A stretch of 30,882 bases of DNA from Seminavis robusta (lineage: Eukaryota > Bacillariophyta > Bacillariophyceae > Naviculales > Naviculaceae): NCBI GenBank assembly GCA_903772945.1, contig CAICTM010001355.1:1-30882 (forward strand), given 5' to 3'. The translations under genes were made by a program, and so were the position numbers. The notes below the pieces were generated by a model that did not search any database, was not told the DNA's origin, and worked only from the letters and a program-made list of their open reading frames with translations. Position 1 is the stretch's first letter. The number at the start of each line of letters is the position of its first letter. Positions 8,472 through 17,984 of this stretch are shown here, piece after piece.

Positions 8472-9827
8472 CGTCGTTCCAAAAAGAAAAAAGAAAAAAA
8501 TGAATGAAGTTCGAAAGAAGCAAACATAGAGAAACTGGATCTTTTGAAGCGTGCGTCAGCGGATCTTTGAAGTTCTGTTTGACACCACAGCTTTGCTGGC
8601 TATCGGTACCAGTTGGTATGTCGTCAACAACAACGTGTCAACAACCGCCATGTCTGTCAATGCAACTCCTGACTTGGAGGTTTGGCTCTGTCAAACAACA
8701 GTACCATTAGCTATTAATAGTAGCTAAAGTTAGCAATCTCACTTTTTGCTATTCTTTTTAGATGCTCCTATCAAGCGTGGCCAACTACTGCACGGTGTTC
8801 ATCTTGGAGCTAGCTAAAAATGAAGAAATGGAAGGGCTCTGGCTGCAGTGAAGCAACCTCCTGGCATCAAAAGAGCCACTTCGTACCCTCCCAAAAACTA
8901 GGCGTATGATGGCTTTGAAGCCAGGTTCTTTGGGTTTTTCCTTGGCAATTACACAAGCCATGGTGCATTTCTCTTTGCCAATTCCGAAGGCAGGACATTG
9001 CCAATAATCTCCATGATGTTAAGAAATTGCTCAATGTCAAATCAAGCTGCATGCAGACTGCGATGTAATCGCCACATCTACCGGTGGCATAGTCACAGTA
9101 CCTTGATAATATATATCGTGACGAGTGAAGTGCTCCGTTTTGTCATGCCGCATCTTCCTTTCTTTTCTTTGAGGCTGTACATACGGTGACCTGTAGCACA
9201 GTGACGATCACATTACGACGTGCGTACAGTACTGTACCATGTCAGATGTCCCAAAGCATCGGCTCGAAAGCAAAAGGAAGGCTGGTTGAAGTACCCAAAC
9301 TACGGATATGTGAATGGCACGCGCACCATTGGTCAAGCATGTCTGGAACCTCAAGTAAGTCCTGAAAGAGTGATACCCGCATCCTCGCCAACTAAGCGGT
9401 GTGATCGGATTTCCTTCTAAGCAGACCGCCACAAATAACCGTCACAGAAACCGCTGAATCCGAGAATGATAAAAAGTGTAATGACTGGCAGGCTTATCGC
9501 GAGGGGAGTTTCAAAATGCCTAATTACTTTAGGGCTCTCCCGCAGCATTTACAAACTCGCTGAAATGTAGATAACTTGTATTCAGCTCTGAGGATGAAGC
9601 ATAGGTGCTCCTCGAGTATGGCGAAGATAGAACAAGCCTTGGCCACATTTTCATTGTGAGTTTCGCTCCCTTTCGTCGCTAAGAGGCAACTTCACAATTG
9701 GCGGTTGGCGTATACACTGCAGCTGTCATACAACAAAAATTTCTTGTTGAATACTCCGCACCTTAGCTTGTAGCCCGTTTTTGCTTAGTTTGAATCCTGT
9801 GGGAGTGCGTTGTACGATCGATAGAAA
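8472..9827. other. Divergent intergenic region, no supported gene
   Basis: Lies between the 5′ ends of the 276-residue gene (−) and the SGNH hydrolase gene (+), so it should carry both promoters. A short minus-strand stretch near 9030–8960 reads protein-like (FLNIMEIIGNVLPSELAKRN) but is flanked by stops; it may be a gene remnant. Open frames at 9208–9432 on both strands have no recognisable features. Confidence 0.5.
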
Positions 9828-11975
9828 ATGGCGGACGGAGCAACAAGCACTGATAAGAATGGGATCGAAAAGATCAACGAGAGTATGGCCAAGATCGGCT
9901 CGATGCTCGGCATTCAAAAAGTGCAGAGTAACGACAGCAGTTTTGCCGACTCCAAAAAAGATAGTCTGCTCGCACAACAAGACGGTCCACCTGCTGTCAT
10001 AAGTACAGAATCGCAAGGTTTGCAGCGCATGAACTCTGCCGAAGGTCAAGTAATTACTCCACCCAACAACCACAACGCTGAAATGCCTAGTTCTGACAAC
10101 TCTATGAAGACCGATCTCACTGGATCTACCAAGCCTACGATGCCTGGACCAACGAAGACTCCTGCAGGCCATGCGCTGGCTTCGGTTGCCGCTGGTGTGG
10201 ACAATACCGTGCACAAGATGAACAAGTCCTTTCGCAAGATCAAGGAGTCCATGGAGCAAGCGGTTGAAGGCGCATTCAAGGCCGAGGAAGGAACTTGCAA
10301 GATGGATAACGCGGGCACTACCTGCCGCTCAGAAAGGGGAGATGGAGCCACTGACAATGCCACGGCCGTAACACCCATTACGCAGTATGTTAACATTGAC
10401 AAAATGTCCTCGCCATTGCCGCGAAGGATGCCCAAGTGGGCTTACATTGCTGGCATTGCTCTCTTGGCGGTCGTGGTGGCTATTGGTATCACCATGTCTG
10501 TCCCTGGATCAAAGTTGAACCGATGGTTCACCAACATCAACGACGACATTGCAGCCGCAGCCGATGAGAATGTTACCGTCGCCTTTATTGGAAACTCCTA
10601 CCTCTACGTCAATGACGTTCCACGTGTGATGGAGTGCATCAGCCAAGGTCGCGTCGCACAAGAGTCGGTCATTAACACTGGTGCTGGTTTGGGATCTCTC
10701 TTGAAGCAAGGAAACGGTATGTCTCAGCTCTGGCAAACTCAAGGCGCACTTGACTTTTGGGGCACTTGGGACTTCAAGGCAATGATGCAGTTGTACGACA
10801 TTGAAGTTGACGAAGACTACCAGCTCTTTGATTACGGAATGTGCACTGTCCCACAGCTATTGGAAGGCTACGATAACTACTTGTCCTACAGGAACCAAAA
10901 TGGAATCTACTTTGACGTTGGAACCAACCCCTGCTTTGAAGATCAGTTCTACATGACCATTGTGGGGCACAAGCATGACAAGGAACCATTGTACTTTGAC
11001 TATGTGGTCCTCAACGATCAGACTCGTCGTATGGCAAGCGAAGAAGGCCGCGGAGACTCCATTGATGCCTTGGTTCAAGCTTACGCTCCGCTGCTCAAGA
11101 ACTCTCGAGCCATTCCTATCATTATTGACACCCACGCCTTTGTCTTTGATAACGAAGTCAATGTTAACGAAATGTACTACCAACAGGTCTACGGCCAAGA
11201 AGGCGAAGATGAAGAGGAAGTGGAGGAGGAAGACATGGAGGCCGAACAAGACTACGCAAACAACTATAACTACTACGCTGCGGATGAGGGCGGGGATGCA
11301 AACGGAACCATGATGGAACAAGGGGACTACGAGATTGATATTTCGGCAGATATTCCAGCCTTCCAAGCCGCCATCTACGAAGGACTCTTTGAGTATGTTG
11401 AAGCCTTGAAGTACTACCTTCCTTCCAAGCAAATGCCCAAGATTGCCCGCATTGGTTTGGCCTACCTCGCCATCTACGATGATAACAAGAACATGTACCA
11501 GAAGCTCTTTGCGGAAGATGGCATTCACGCGTCTCAATCTGGAACTTACCTGTTTGCTTGCGTCCTTTACTGCACTATCTACGGCCACTTGCCACTGCAA
11601 CCTCATGATGACTTTGACATTCGATCAGTCTTCTTCAAGTCACGGTCCACGTTTGGCAACAGCACTGCACCGAGCATGAGCGACGTTAGCTACCTGAGAT
11701 ACTGGGCACGAAAGGTGGCTGTGGATGGGTACATTCCCAAATCCATGGTCATGCCAACCTATGAACTGGAGAGCGAAGAATCGAGGGACGCTGACTGGTG
11801 GAACCGAACTGTCTATTGCGATGAAGTTGAAGACCAACAGAACAACAATGGCCAACAGAATAACAACGGCCAACGACGCCGTCACCTTGAACAAGATGGA
11901 GACGTTGATGAAGAGCAGGAGGCAGAGGTTGAATGCGTGGAGCGCGAGCAAGAAGCAGATATGGATGGATATTAG
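9828..11975 (+). CDS. Single-pass membrane SGNH/GDSL-like hydrolase, 715 aa
   Basis: Residues 1–200 are polar and low-complexity, with no signal peptide. Residues about 205–227 (WAYIAGIALLAVVVAIGITM) form one membrane helix. The remaining ~490 residues resemble an SGNH hydrolase. VAFIGNSYLYVNDVP carries the block I motif with candidate nucleophile Ser257 (GNS at 255–257), VVLNDQTRR holds an N-D pair at 396–397 (block III-like), and EDGIHASQSGTYLF carries the D-x-x-H pair (Asp564, His567) of block V. Together these support a serine esterase or acyl/carbohydrate-esterase activity, with substrate unknown. An acidic, Tyr/Asn-rich insert at about 460–500 splits the domain, and the C terminus has NNNGQ repeats and an acidic tail. 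The short cytosolic-type N terminus and lack of a leader suggest type II topology with a lumenal or extracellular catalytic domain (inference). Intronless; start at the first ATG of the frame. Confidence 0.75.
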   Translation: MADGATSTDKNGIEKINESMAKIGSMLGIQKVQSNDSSFADSKKDSLLAQQDGPPAVISTESQGLQRMNSAEGQVITPPNNHNAEMPSSDNSMKTDLTGSTKPTMPGPTKTPAGHALASVAAGVDNTVHKMNKSFRKIKESMEQAVEGAFKAEEGTCKMDNAGTTCRSERGDGATDNATAVTPITQYVNIDKMSSPLPRRMPKWAYIAGIALLAVVVAIGITMSVPGSKLNRWFTNINDDIAAAADENVTVAFIGNSYLYVNDVPRVMECISQGRVAQESVINTGAGLGSLLKQGNGMSQLWQTQGALDFWGTWDFKAMMQLYDIEVDEDYQLFDYGMCTVPQLLEGYDNYLSYRNQNGIYFDVGTNPCFEDQFYMTIVGHKHDKEPLYFDYVVLNDQTRRMASEEGRGDSIDALVQAYAPLLKNSRAIPIIIDTHAFVFDNEVNVNEMYYQQVYGQEGEDEEEVEEEDMEAEQDYANNYNYYAADEGGDANGTMMEQGDYEIDISADIPAFQAAIYEGLFEYVEALKYYLPSKQMPKIARIGLAYLAIYDDNKNMYQKLFAEDGIHASQSGTYLFACVLYCTIYGHLPLQPHDDFDIRSVFFKSRSTFGNSTAPSMSDVSYLRYWARKVAVDGYIPKSMVMPTYELESEESRDADWWNRTVYCDEVEDQQNNNGQQNNNGQRRRHLEQDGDVDEEQEAEVECVEREQEADMDGY

Positions 11976-12959
11976 AGAGAACAGTAAGGCGGCAAGGTAC
12001 CAATCCAATCCATCCAAACTGGACCCCTGCACATATACCACAACTTGGGTTTTGATCATGGGTCCGTCACTCTCCTTTATGGAAGGGAGAAGGGGGCAAT
12101 CTTGACCCAGTGTCAGTCACATTGTGCTTGAACAATTTGTATTCCGTTTTTCAGTATTCATTCATTCTATCTATCATCATCTAAAGTAATTAAAAAACAA
12201 GCGAAAAACTAAAGCGCATTGCACGTTCACAGCATAGAAAGGAGCAAATTAAAGTTGCAAGCAGCGAGGATCGAAGAACAGAAGCCTCCAATGTCTACTG
12301 TACCGGTACTTCTTTTAAGAAAGTAGCTCGCTCCAATGTCTACTGTACTTTAGTAGCTCGCTAGCTAGCTAGCCGGTAAAAGCAAAGCAGTTTGCAACCA
12401 TATGCAGATGCAGGTACTCGTACCGGTAGTGCTAGGGTTGCGTAGCAAAAGGGGCTGCGGATCCTCTCCGCCACTTGCCCTTGGATGACAATGAAACTTT
12501 CGCAAAAGCCTACCCATCGCGTCTTGGGCCCAGTGCAGTGTTTGGAATCCAGCAGTTGTGCATGTACGGTGCCGCCTCGCCCGCTTCTGTTCCCCAATCA
12601 AGTTGTTATCGAATACGAATCTGGCACATACCCAATCTTTGTATCACCGTTGACCAGAGAGCACTGTGTGAGCCACAACCCTGTCCATCATGTCATCCAC
12701 AGTGTATCCGTGCAGCGCCTGAGGCGGAGGCATGCAGGACGATGACACCACGAAGCTTGCTAGTGCGAACACATCGGTACTACTAGTACTTCTAGAGCTC
12801 TACAGGTACATGTGTTGTAAAGGATGGATGTTTTTATAGTGTAAAGAGTGGTACATGTAGTGTGTAGTGCAGCCATCTATCCATCAAGCTGGTACGGTAT
12901 CAAACGATTCCATCCGCGCTGAGAAACTGTTGAACGGGGCGGTTTCCCGTCTGGCTTGC
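11976..12959. other. Convergent intergenic region with palindromic repeats
   Basis: Lies between the 3′ ends of the hydrolase gene (+) and the HSF gene (−). Contains a short direct repeat (GCTCCAATGTCTACTGTAC at about 12281–12303 and 12331–12349), TAGCTAGCTAGC near 12355–12375 and ACCGGTA strings. A possible gene remnant at 12400–12790 is listed separately. Confidence 0.6.
12400..12790 (-). pseudogene. Possible gene remnant, unknown function
   Basis: On the minus strand from about 12785 one frame reads TDVFALASFVVSSSC, then LHGYTVDDMMDRVVAHTVLS, and stops at about 12650. A neighbouring frame then reads GDTKIGYVPDSYSITT, stops, and continues with GTVHAQLLDSKHCTGPKTRW and FIVIQGQVAERIRSPF. The pieces look like parts of one protein broken by a frameshift and a stop. 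I cannot name a family. Plus-strand frames of 86–103 codons over the same DNA are the alternative and look less natural. Confidence 0.3.
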
Positions 12960-14600
12960 CTATTCTTGTTGCTGCTTTCGCTTCATCTTTCGGGCGGAAG
13001 CGGCAGCAGCCAGCTTGGGATTCTTGATTTTCGTTCGTGTCATCTCGAGGACGAGTCCTGGATGATCTCTGTGGAACTTGGGATGCTTGTAGATGCTGTC
13101 AGTGCCAACTTTGATTCGTTTGAAGCAGTATAGGTTGACTTGTCTTTGAAAGCTGGAGAATGTGGAAGACTTGAAGTGCCTCGACAAGTACTCTCGAACG
13201 AACGCTTTTGGGTCATGGACAATGAATCCTGATCCGTCTGGGACGAAGGAGGCAACGTCACCACGTCCTTCCTGCTCGATGGTGCAGAGAATACTGTGCA
13301 AAGTCGCAGGGAATTTGATGGCTCGTCCCTTGCGTGGCTTGCCCTTTTCCGCACCTTCCACACTGTCTTGGTCCTCCTCCTCTGGTGGTTCCCCCGGGGC
13401 GGTGCTCGTGTTCGAGATGGTGCCTCGTGCAAGCTGAAGTAGTGCGGCAAGCTGGGTGGAGGGGGCATTTGTAGTTGCTGCTTGGGGAGCGTATGTGCTC
13501 CTGCTGTGAGTGGCGTTGCCGTTGTCCCCTTGTGCGACCGCCATCGCGGCAGCCAAGGCTGGAGCCTGTGAGGCAGATAGACCAAGTCGTCGGCATGCTT
13601 CGAGAGCAGACAATGCAGGGGGAGGCAGTGTCGGAGCAGACGCTGACATGGACGTGAGGGCAGAGGCGGGAGGAGAAGGACGACTGGTTTGCATGTGGTG
13701 ATGACCAATAGCGGGTTGCTTTCGATCAACTTCCTCTTGATCTTGTTGGTGCAGCTGATTCCTCTGCTGTTGCAGCATGAGGAAACGAGCGATGCTTGCT
13801 TGAAGGTCAACCTGGTCATTCACATCTCCAGAGCCGCTATTGTTGAGGACGGATGCTGCAGCAGCAGCGGGTGTGGACGCGGTCATGCCCCCTGCATTCG
13901 CCCTGCTATTGAGCCATTGCAGCAACGGGTGCTCCGCACCAGTACCGGTACTGGCAGTAGTGCTGTCCGCAGCAGCGGCCGCAGCCAGGGCAGGAGCAAG
14001 TGCAACGTTCTCGCTTGGTTGAGCTTGAGCTTGAGATTGACTCTGAGCTTGTTTCTTGGCCCCATGGGTTTGCAGCAGCCTAAGTAATTGCAAGTTGCTC
14101 ACTGAACCTGAAGGGGGAGCTGCAGCGGAACCTGGCACTGACGCCTGCACAGCGGGGGCTGGAGCGCTGGGAGCAGGTGCGGACGGAGCGGTTTGAGCAG
14201 CTTGCAAGAGTGCGAGAGCTCGGAGTTGTGTCAGCTCCACACTTGCATTTGAGGAGAGCGCAGATCCGCTTCTGACATTGTACTGCCCACCAGCTTCCTG
14301 GATGCGCCGCAGCTGAAGCTCGAGCAGCTGAGACTCCAAGCTACTGGTAGTATAGTTACTAGTAGCAGCGGGTCCAGCGGGTCCAGGGCTAGTACTAGGA
14401 CCAGCACCAGCGGAAGTGCCAGTGGTACCGGTACCATGACTGGGGTTTCCTGATGAAGAAGTCAATTGCAAGAGAGATTGAAGTTGTGCTCCAATGTTTG
14501 GGTTAGCGCCATTGCCAATACTACCTGTATTGCCAGTGCTGAAGGCTTGGGCTCTCATCAAAGCCATCACTTCCTCCGGGGTGAGATTCAGGTTGCTCAT
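12960..14600 (-). CDS. Heat shock factor-type transcription factor with C-terminal DNA-binding domain, 546 aa
   Basis: Residues about 427–525 are an HSF DNA-binding domain (winged helix): KFPATLHSIL, FVPDGSGFIVHDPKAF, the recognition helix SSTFSSFQRQVNLYCFKRI, and IYKHPKFHRDHPGLVLEM. HSF domains bind nGAAn elements, and HSF genes are strongly expanded in diatoms (established knowledge). The ~420 residues before it are low-complexity, rich in Ala, Ser, Pro and Gln, including a Gln/His-rich patch (MLQQQRNQLHQQDQEEV), and probably act as a disordered activation region. Only about 20 residues follow the domain, ending in the basic string ARKMKRKQQQE (a possible nuclear signal), so the usual HR-A/B coiled coil after the domain is missing. 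An in-frame ATG also exists at 14750. I chose the one at 14600 (MSNLNLTPEEVMALM) because the 50 residues before it look like translated leader and its context (AACCATGA) is better. Intronless. Confidence 0.9.
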   Translation of the reverse strand: MSNLNLTPEEVMALMRAQAFSTGNTGSIGNGANPNIGAQLQSLLQLTSSSGNPSHGTGTTGTSAGAGPSTSPGPAGPAATSNYTTSSLESQLLELQLRRIQEAGGQYNVRSGSALSSNASVELTQLRALALLQAAQTAPSAPAPSAPAPAVQASVPGSAAAPPSGSVSNLQLLRLLQTHGAKKQAQSQSQAQAQPSENVALAPALAAAAAADSTTASTGTGAEHPLLQWLNSRANAGGMTASTPAAAAASVLNNSGSGDVNDQVDLQASIARFLMLQQQRNQLHQQDQEEVDRKQPAIGHHHMQTSRPSPPASALTSMSASAPTLPPPALSALEACRRLGLSASQAPALAAAMAVAQGDNGNATHSRSTYAPQAATTNAPSTQLAALLQLARGTISNTSTAPGEPPEEEDQDSVEGAEKGKPRKGRAIKFPATLHSILCTIEQEGRGDVASFVPDGSGFIVHDPKAFVREYLSRHFKSSTFSSFQRQVNLYCFKRIKVGTDSIYKHPKFHRDHPGLVLEMTRTKIKNPKLAAAASARKMKRKQQQE

Positions 14601-15938
14601 GGTTAAATTAGTTCTCTTGATTAGAAAAACGACAGGCTCAAGAATTTGATTTCGGTTTATGCTATGTCGATGGAGGGTTGAAGAGTTCGGAGAAATGGTT
14701 GAAATGCGAATGTTGAGCTTGTGGTGGTCAGCCTTTTTTGTGTGCCTCAACGAGACAACTCCTTTCTTTGCTTTGCTTTTTGCTTTTTGCTTCTTCGCTT
14801 CTGCGAATTTTCTTGAAGTGGCAGCCGGCGGAAGCTGGTATGTTTTAGTTCTTCATCTCAGCGATCAACGGTGGAAAGTGTGGAAAAGCAAAGAATCTGA
14901 TTGACTCGACTCACTCGATGATGCCATGGACGACATGGAACCAGCAGAAATCCACGAGTACCGGTACTGAGAACTGAGAACTGTCATGGCTTCCGCGGCC
15001 GCCTACCGTTGTACCGGTAACGGTATGACCTACGACAGTATGCATAGTAGCTTAGACCATTGTGCTGGACTGTCATACCACCGGTTAGTGGCTACTGGAG
15101 TAAATTGTAAATTACTGTAATAAAGTAATAAAGTAAAGATGCAACTATTAATACGAGCGACGCCTATTAAACCTTGCTGTTTCATCTTCGTGCGCACTTT
15201 GTTCCAGTCGCGATCACTAAACCTCAATTTTTAAAACACAAATGAGCAGAGCTCGAAGACTCAGTAGCGTTGGTTACCTACCAGGCTAGTACCGGTAGGC
15301 TAGCTAGCCAGATGGTACTTTTTGTACTCTACTGCAGACTCCTGTAGTTATAATAGGTACGATACCAACAATAATAGATAGCCACTCGAGTAATCGTGGC
15401 TCGCTGGCTAGCTACCGGTACCGGTACCGGTAACTACCCCTAGAGCTGGATCCAAAATATCTTATGAGTGAGTACTAAACTTCACTTGTACAACTCAGTG
15501 TAAAGTAAGTTTTCTGGAAATGGGGAACATAAGTTAGAGCATTTATTTTAAATACGACAGGCTTCCTTTTTTAGGGAAGACAGGCCTCGTCGCTGAAGAC
15601 TGAAGAAACTTCGTTCGAGTAAGACGTACGGGAGTACTGCTACGGTATTATTAATTAAGTCAGAGGACAGAAAATGTACCAGTAGATATTTTAAACACGG
15701 CGTATTTTTCTTGTAGGATAGACAGAACTATCATGAAAAGTTCCAGACAAAGGCTTTTCCTTGAACAGTGAACTATTAGTATTACACATTCTCTGGAGTG
15801 TAGGAAATATAGTATCAAAAAGTATTAAAGAGAGTCATTATGACCTTAGTCTCGCTCTGGCAGAGTTTCTTTGGGGTTCGCAAAACTTAAATGTAAAGTC
15901 CCTAAGAGTACTACATGTAGTACGTATAGTAGTTCGGG
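14601..15938. other. Spacer: HSF promoter/leader and palindrome-rich DNA
   Basis: The first ~330 bases should hold the HSF leader and promoter. Further on are ACCGGTACCGGTACCGG at about 15415–15431, GGCTAGCTAGCC-type strings at about 15298–15308, and AT-rich DNA. Open frames at 14659–14904, 15030–15227 and 15761–15979 have no recognisable features. Confidence 0.5.
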
Positions 15939-15984
15939 GACAGGGGGTAGAGAGCACTACATACAGCCTGTGCATATGAACAGG
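15939..15984 (+). repeat. Left 46-bp terminal inverted repeat
   Basis: Matches the reverse complement of 17020–17065; its inner 18 bases are the first of the palindromic motifs. Confidence 0.9.
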
Positions 15985-16461
15985 ATTTTTAGAGAGCCAG
16001 CCTGCAGTCAAATTTTGGCCTGGCAGGCGACGCGATTCCTGTGCAATTGTACAGGCGCCGTGATCCTGTGCAATTGTACAGGATCAACGTGATTCCTGTG
16101 CAATTGTACAGGATCCGACCTCCTGTTCAATTGCACAGGAAATCTGACGTGCTTCTGCATGCTGGTTGAAGGCAGCAATATCTTTTGATTACCCGAAACC
16201 CTTGAGTCGTACAACAAAGCCAGAAGCACGACAAGCGTTGACAAAATATGGTGCAAGCGTTTTGGTGCAAGCGTTTTAGTGCGAAACTCAGCAGTATTCG
16301 TAGAGAATTCCTTTGGGAGCCAGTGGACAATAGCAGTGTTGGGCTCCGATCGGTTGCGAGTATTGTGACCGAAGATTGATTTGTCTCCATCGTCTTTGAG
16401 AGAGCTAGCTACTTGAATGATTACGGGTGGAGACGTCCATACCTCAGCCTGCGAGATAGCA

Positions 16462-16713
16462 GGAGCGTTCCTCAATCATGCATGAAACCGACCCTAAAAT
16501 AGGGTCGGATTTAGGGTCAGATTCCCTTTAGGGTCGGGTTTCGAAACCGACCCTAAAAATAGGGACGGTTTCTGAAAAACCGTCCCTAATTTAGGGTCGG
16601 GTTTCGATTTAGGGTCGGGTTTGAAAAATGTTCCTATATTTAGGGACGGATTCCCCCAAACCGACCCTAAATTAGGGTCGGATTTAAAGTCATGCATGAT
16701 TGAGGAATGCTCC
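16462..16713 (+). mobile_element. Telomere-like-repeat MITE, copy A (nested)
   Basis: A 252-bp element. Its ends GGAGC(G/A)TTCCTCAATCATGC are inverted repeats (16462 onward and back from 16713). The interior is nearly all TTTAGGGTCGG / CCGACCCTAAA units with TTTAGGGACGG variants in alternating orientation, so it can fold into many hairpins. It carries no gene; the 78-codon minus frame over it comes from the repeats. It lies within the 15939–17065 element. Confidence 0.85.
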
Positions 16714-17019
16714 AGAGGAGAGTTGATCATCAGCTTGACTGAATGCTGAGGACATGCTTGACTGTAATGCTGAACGTAATGGCAGATCTATACTGTTGAG
16801 TTACCCAGAAAAAAAAACGTTACAATTCCTGTGCATTTGAGCAGGACGTCGAGCTCCTGTACATATGCACAGCCTCCTGTACATATGAACAGGCAGGCCG
16901 TCCATTTCCTGTGCAATTGAACAGGCGTCGCTATCCTGTTCGATTGCACAGGAAATTGGACGTTTTTGAATTCAGGCCAAAAAAATGGCTGGCCTTGCTC
17001 TCAATCTGCGGGCATCCTC

Positions 17020-17065
17020 CCTGTTCATATGCACAGGCTGTATGTAGTGCTCTCTACCCCCTGTC
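17020..17065 (-). repeat. Right 46-bp terminal inverted repeat
   Basis: Reverse complement of 15939–15984, including GTATGTAGTGCTCTCTACCC; its inner 18 bases are the last palindromic motif. Confidence 0.9.
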
Positions 17066-17984
17066 TACAGTACTGAGTACCGGATGATAGCTCCTAGTAC
17101 AACACTACTCTTAGTAGCTAGCCAGAGTACCAGTATTTAATACCGGATGCTATGCAATATTTCTATTTATTTATATGCTTTCTATTGGCCGCCATTAGGA
17201 GATTGTAAATACTGAACGCGAAATCCATGCTGCATAAGTTCTATTAATACTGTGAGGTTTTCTCAAGGTGGTGGGCGAGAATTAAATTAAATAAAGAACA
17301 AGACGCCGACGGCTGTAAGTAACGACGGAATCAAAGCGGGACGAGGTCCATGTCCTTATGTCGGTTTTGAAATTCAAGACGCGCAACCATCGTCTGTTTT
17401 TGTCTTTGGTGGAGCGACAGAATGACTCGACTCGACTCAGAGACTCGACTCATCACCAGCTCATCACCCCAGAATTCCCTCATTCAAGCCCAGGTTCTTG
17501 AGCAAGTGTGCTACCACCAGTAGCCGCTAATAGATTGAGGGGTGGGGGTGGGAGTTGCCTGACGTACAAGCAGCTCTACTATTTAATTACTTACTTTGAG
17601 GATGGTACCAGTACCAGCACAAATTGAAAATTTGAAGAAGCACAGCAATACTCCAGTACACTCCACCCTCAACTACAGCAGCAAAATATATATCATAAAT
17701 ACTACCAACTGAGATGAAAGCTGATGAAGTACGGTACTCACTGGTATCTTCTTTGAAGGTTTGCCTGCCTGGCATGATCCTCTTGTCCCAACTTTGTTAT
17801 ACTTGGTGGAAAGGTGTATCCCTTTTGGAGGCATAAAGTTTTGCTTTTTCAGAACATATTCCAATGCATTTTGAAGCCACTTTTATTAACCTATTATTAT
17901 AGCGCAGCTATACTTAATCAGTATGATAGAGTATGATAGCTTTCTCATGTGAAAATTCTGCGTATCTTTAGTATCTCAAACCCT
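17066..17984. other. Spacer between mobile elements, no gene seen
   Basis: AT-rich DNA with short palindromes. The 60-codon frames at 17587–17864 have no recognisable features. An ACTCGACTCGACTCAGAGACTCG-like short direct repeat lies near 17424–17450. Confidence 0.5.

Larger units (their letters stand above)
15939..17065. mobile_element. TIR element with eleven 18-bp palindromes, host of a nested MITE
   Basis: Positions 15939–15984 and 17020–17065 are perfect or near-perfect 46-bp inverted repeats beginning GACAGGGGGTAGAGAGCACT. Inside each end lies a set of 18-bp near-palindromes of the form CCTGTNCAWWTGNACAGG: 15967, 16038, 16065, 16095 and 16122 on the left; 16828, 16856, 16876, 16908, 16935 and 17020 on the right (start positions). 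Subterminal sequence such as GGCCAGCC…TTTTGGCCTG is also shared in inverted order. This looks like a non-autonomous DNA transposon with multiple subterminal transposase sites. A second element is nested at 16462–16713. Between the left sites and the nest (16008–16475, minus) a 155-codon frame is open, but part of it is just translated palindromes (repeated PVQLHRN); the rest is unrecognised. No clear target duplication was found. Confidence 0.8.

Noticed and set aside
10857..11606. 249-codon minus-strand frame
   Set aside because: Antisense shadow of the SGNH hydrolase, which has matching catalytic motifs on the plus strand.
12475..12786. Plus-strand 103-codon frame as a small gene
   Set aside because: No domain or leader, and the opposite strand reads more like protein.
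16008..16475. 155-codon minus-strand frame as a transposase
   Set aside because: Its C-terminal third is the translated 18-bp palindromes (PVQLHRN repeats), and the rest shows no catalytic motif.
15967..17037. CRISPR-like array from the regularly recurring 18-bp motif
   Set aside because: Spacing is irregular, the motif is palindromic and confined to the two ends of a TIR element, and the DNA is eukaryotic.
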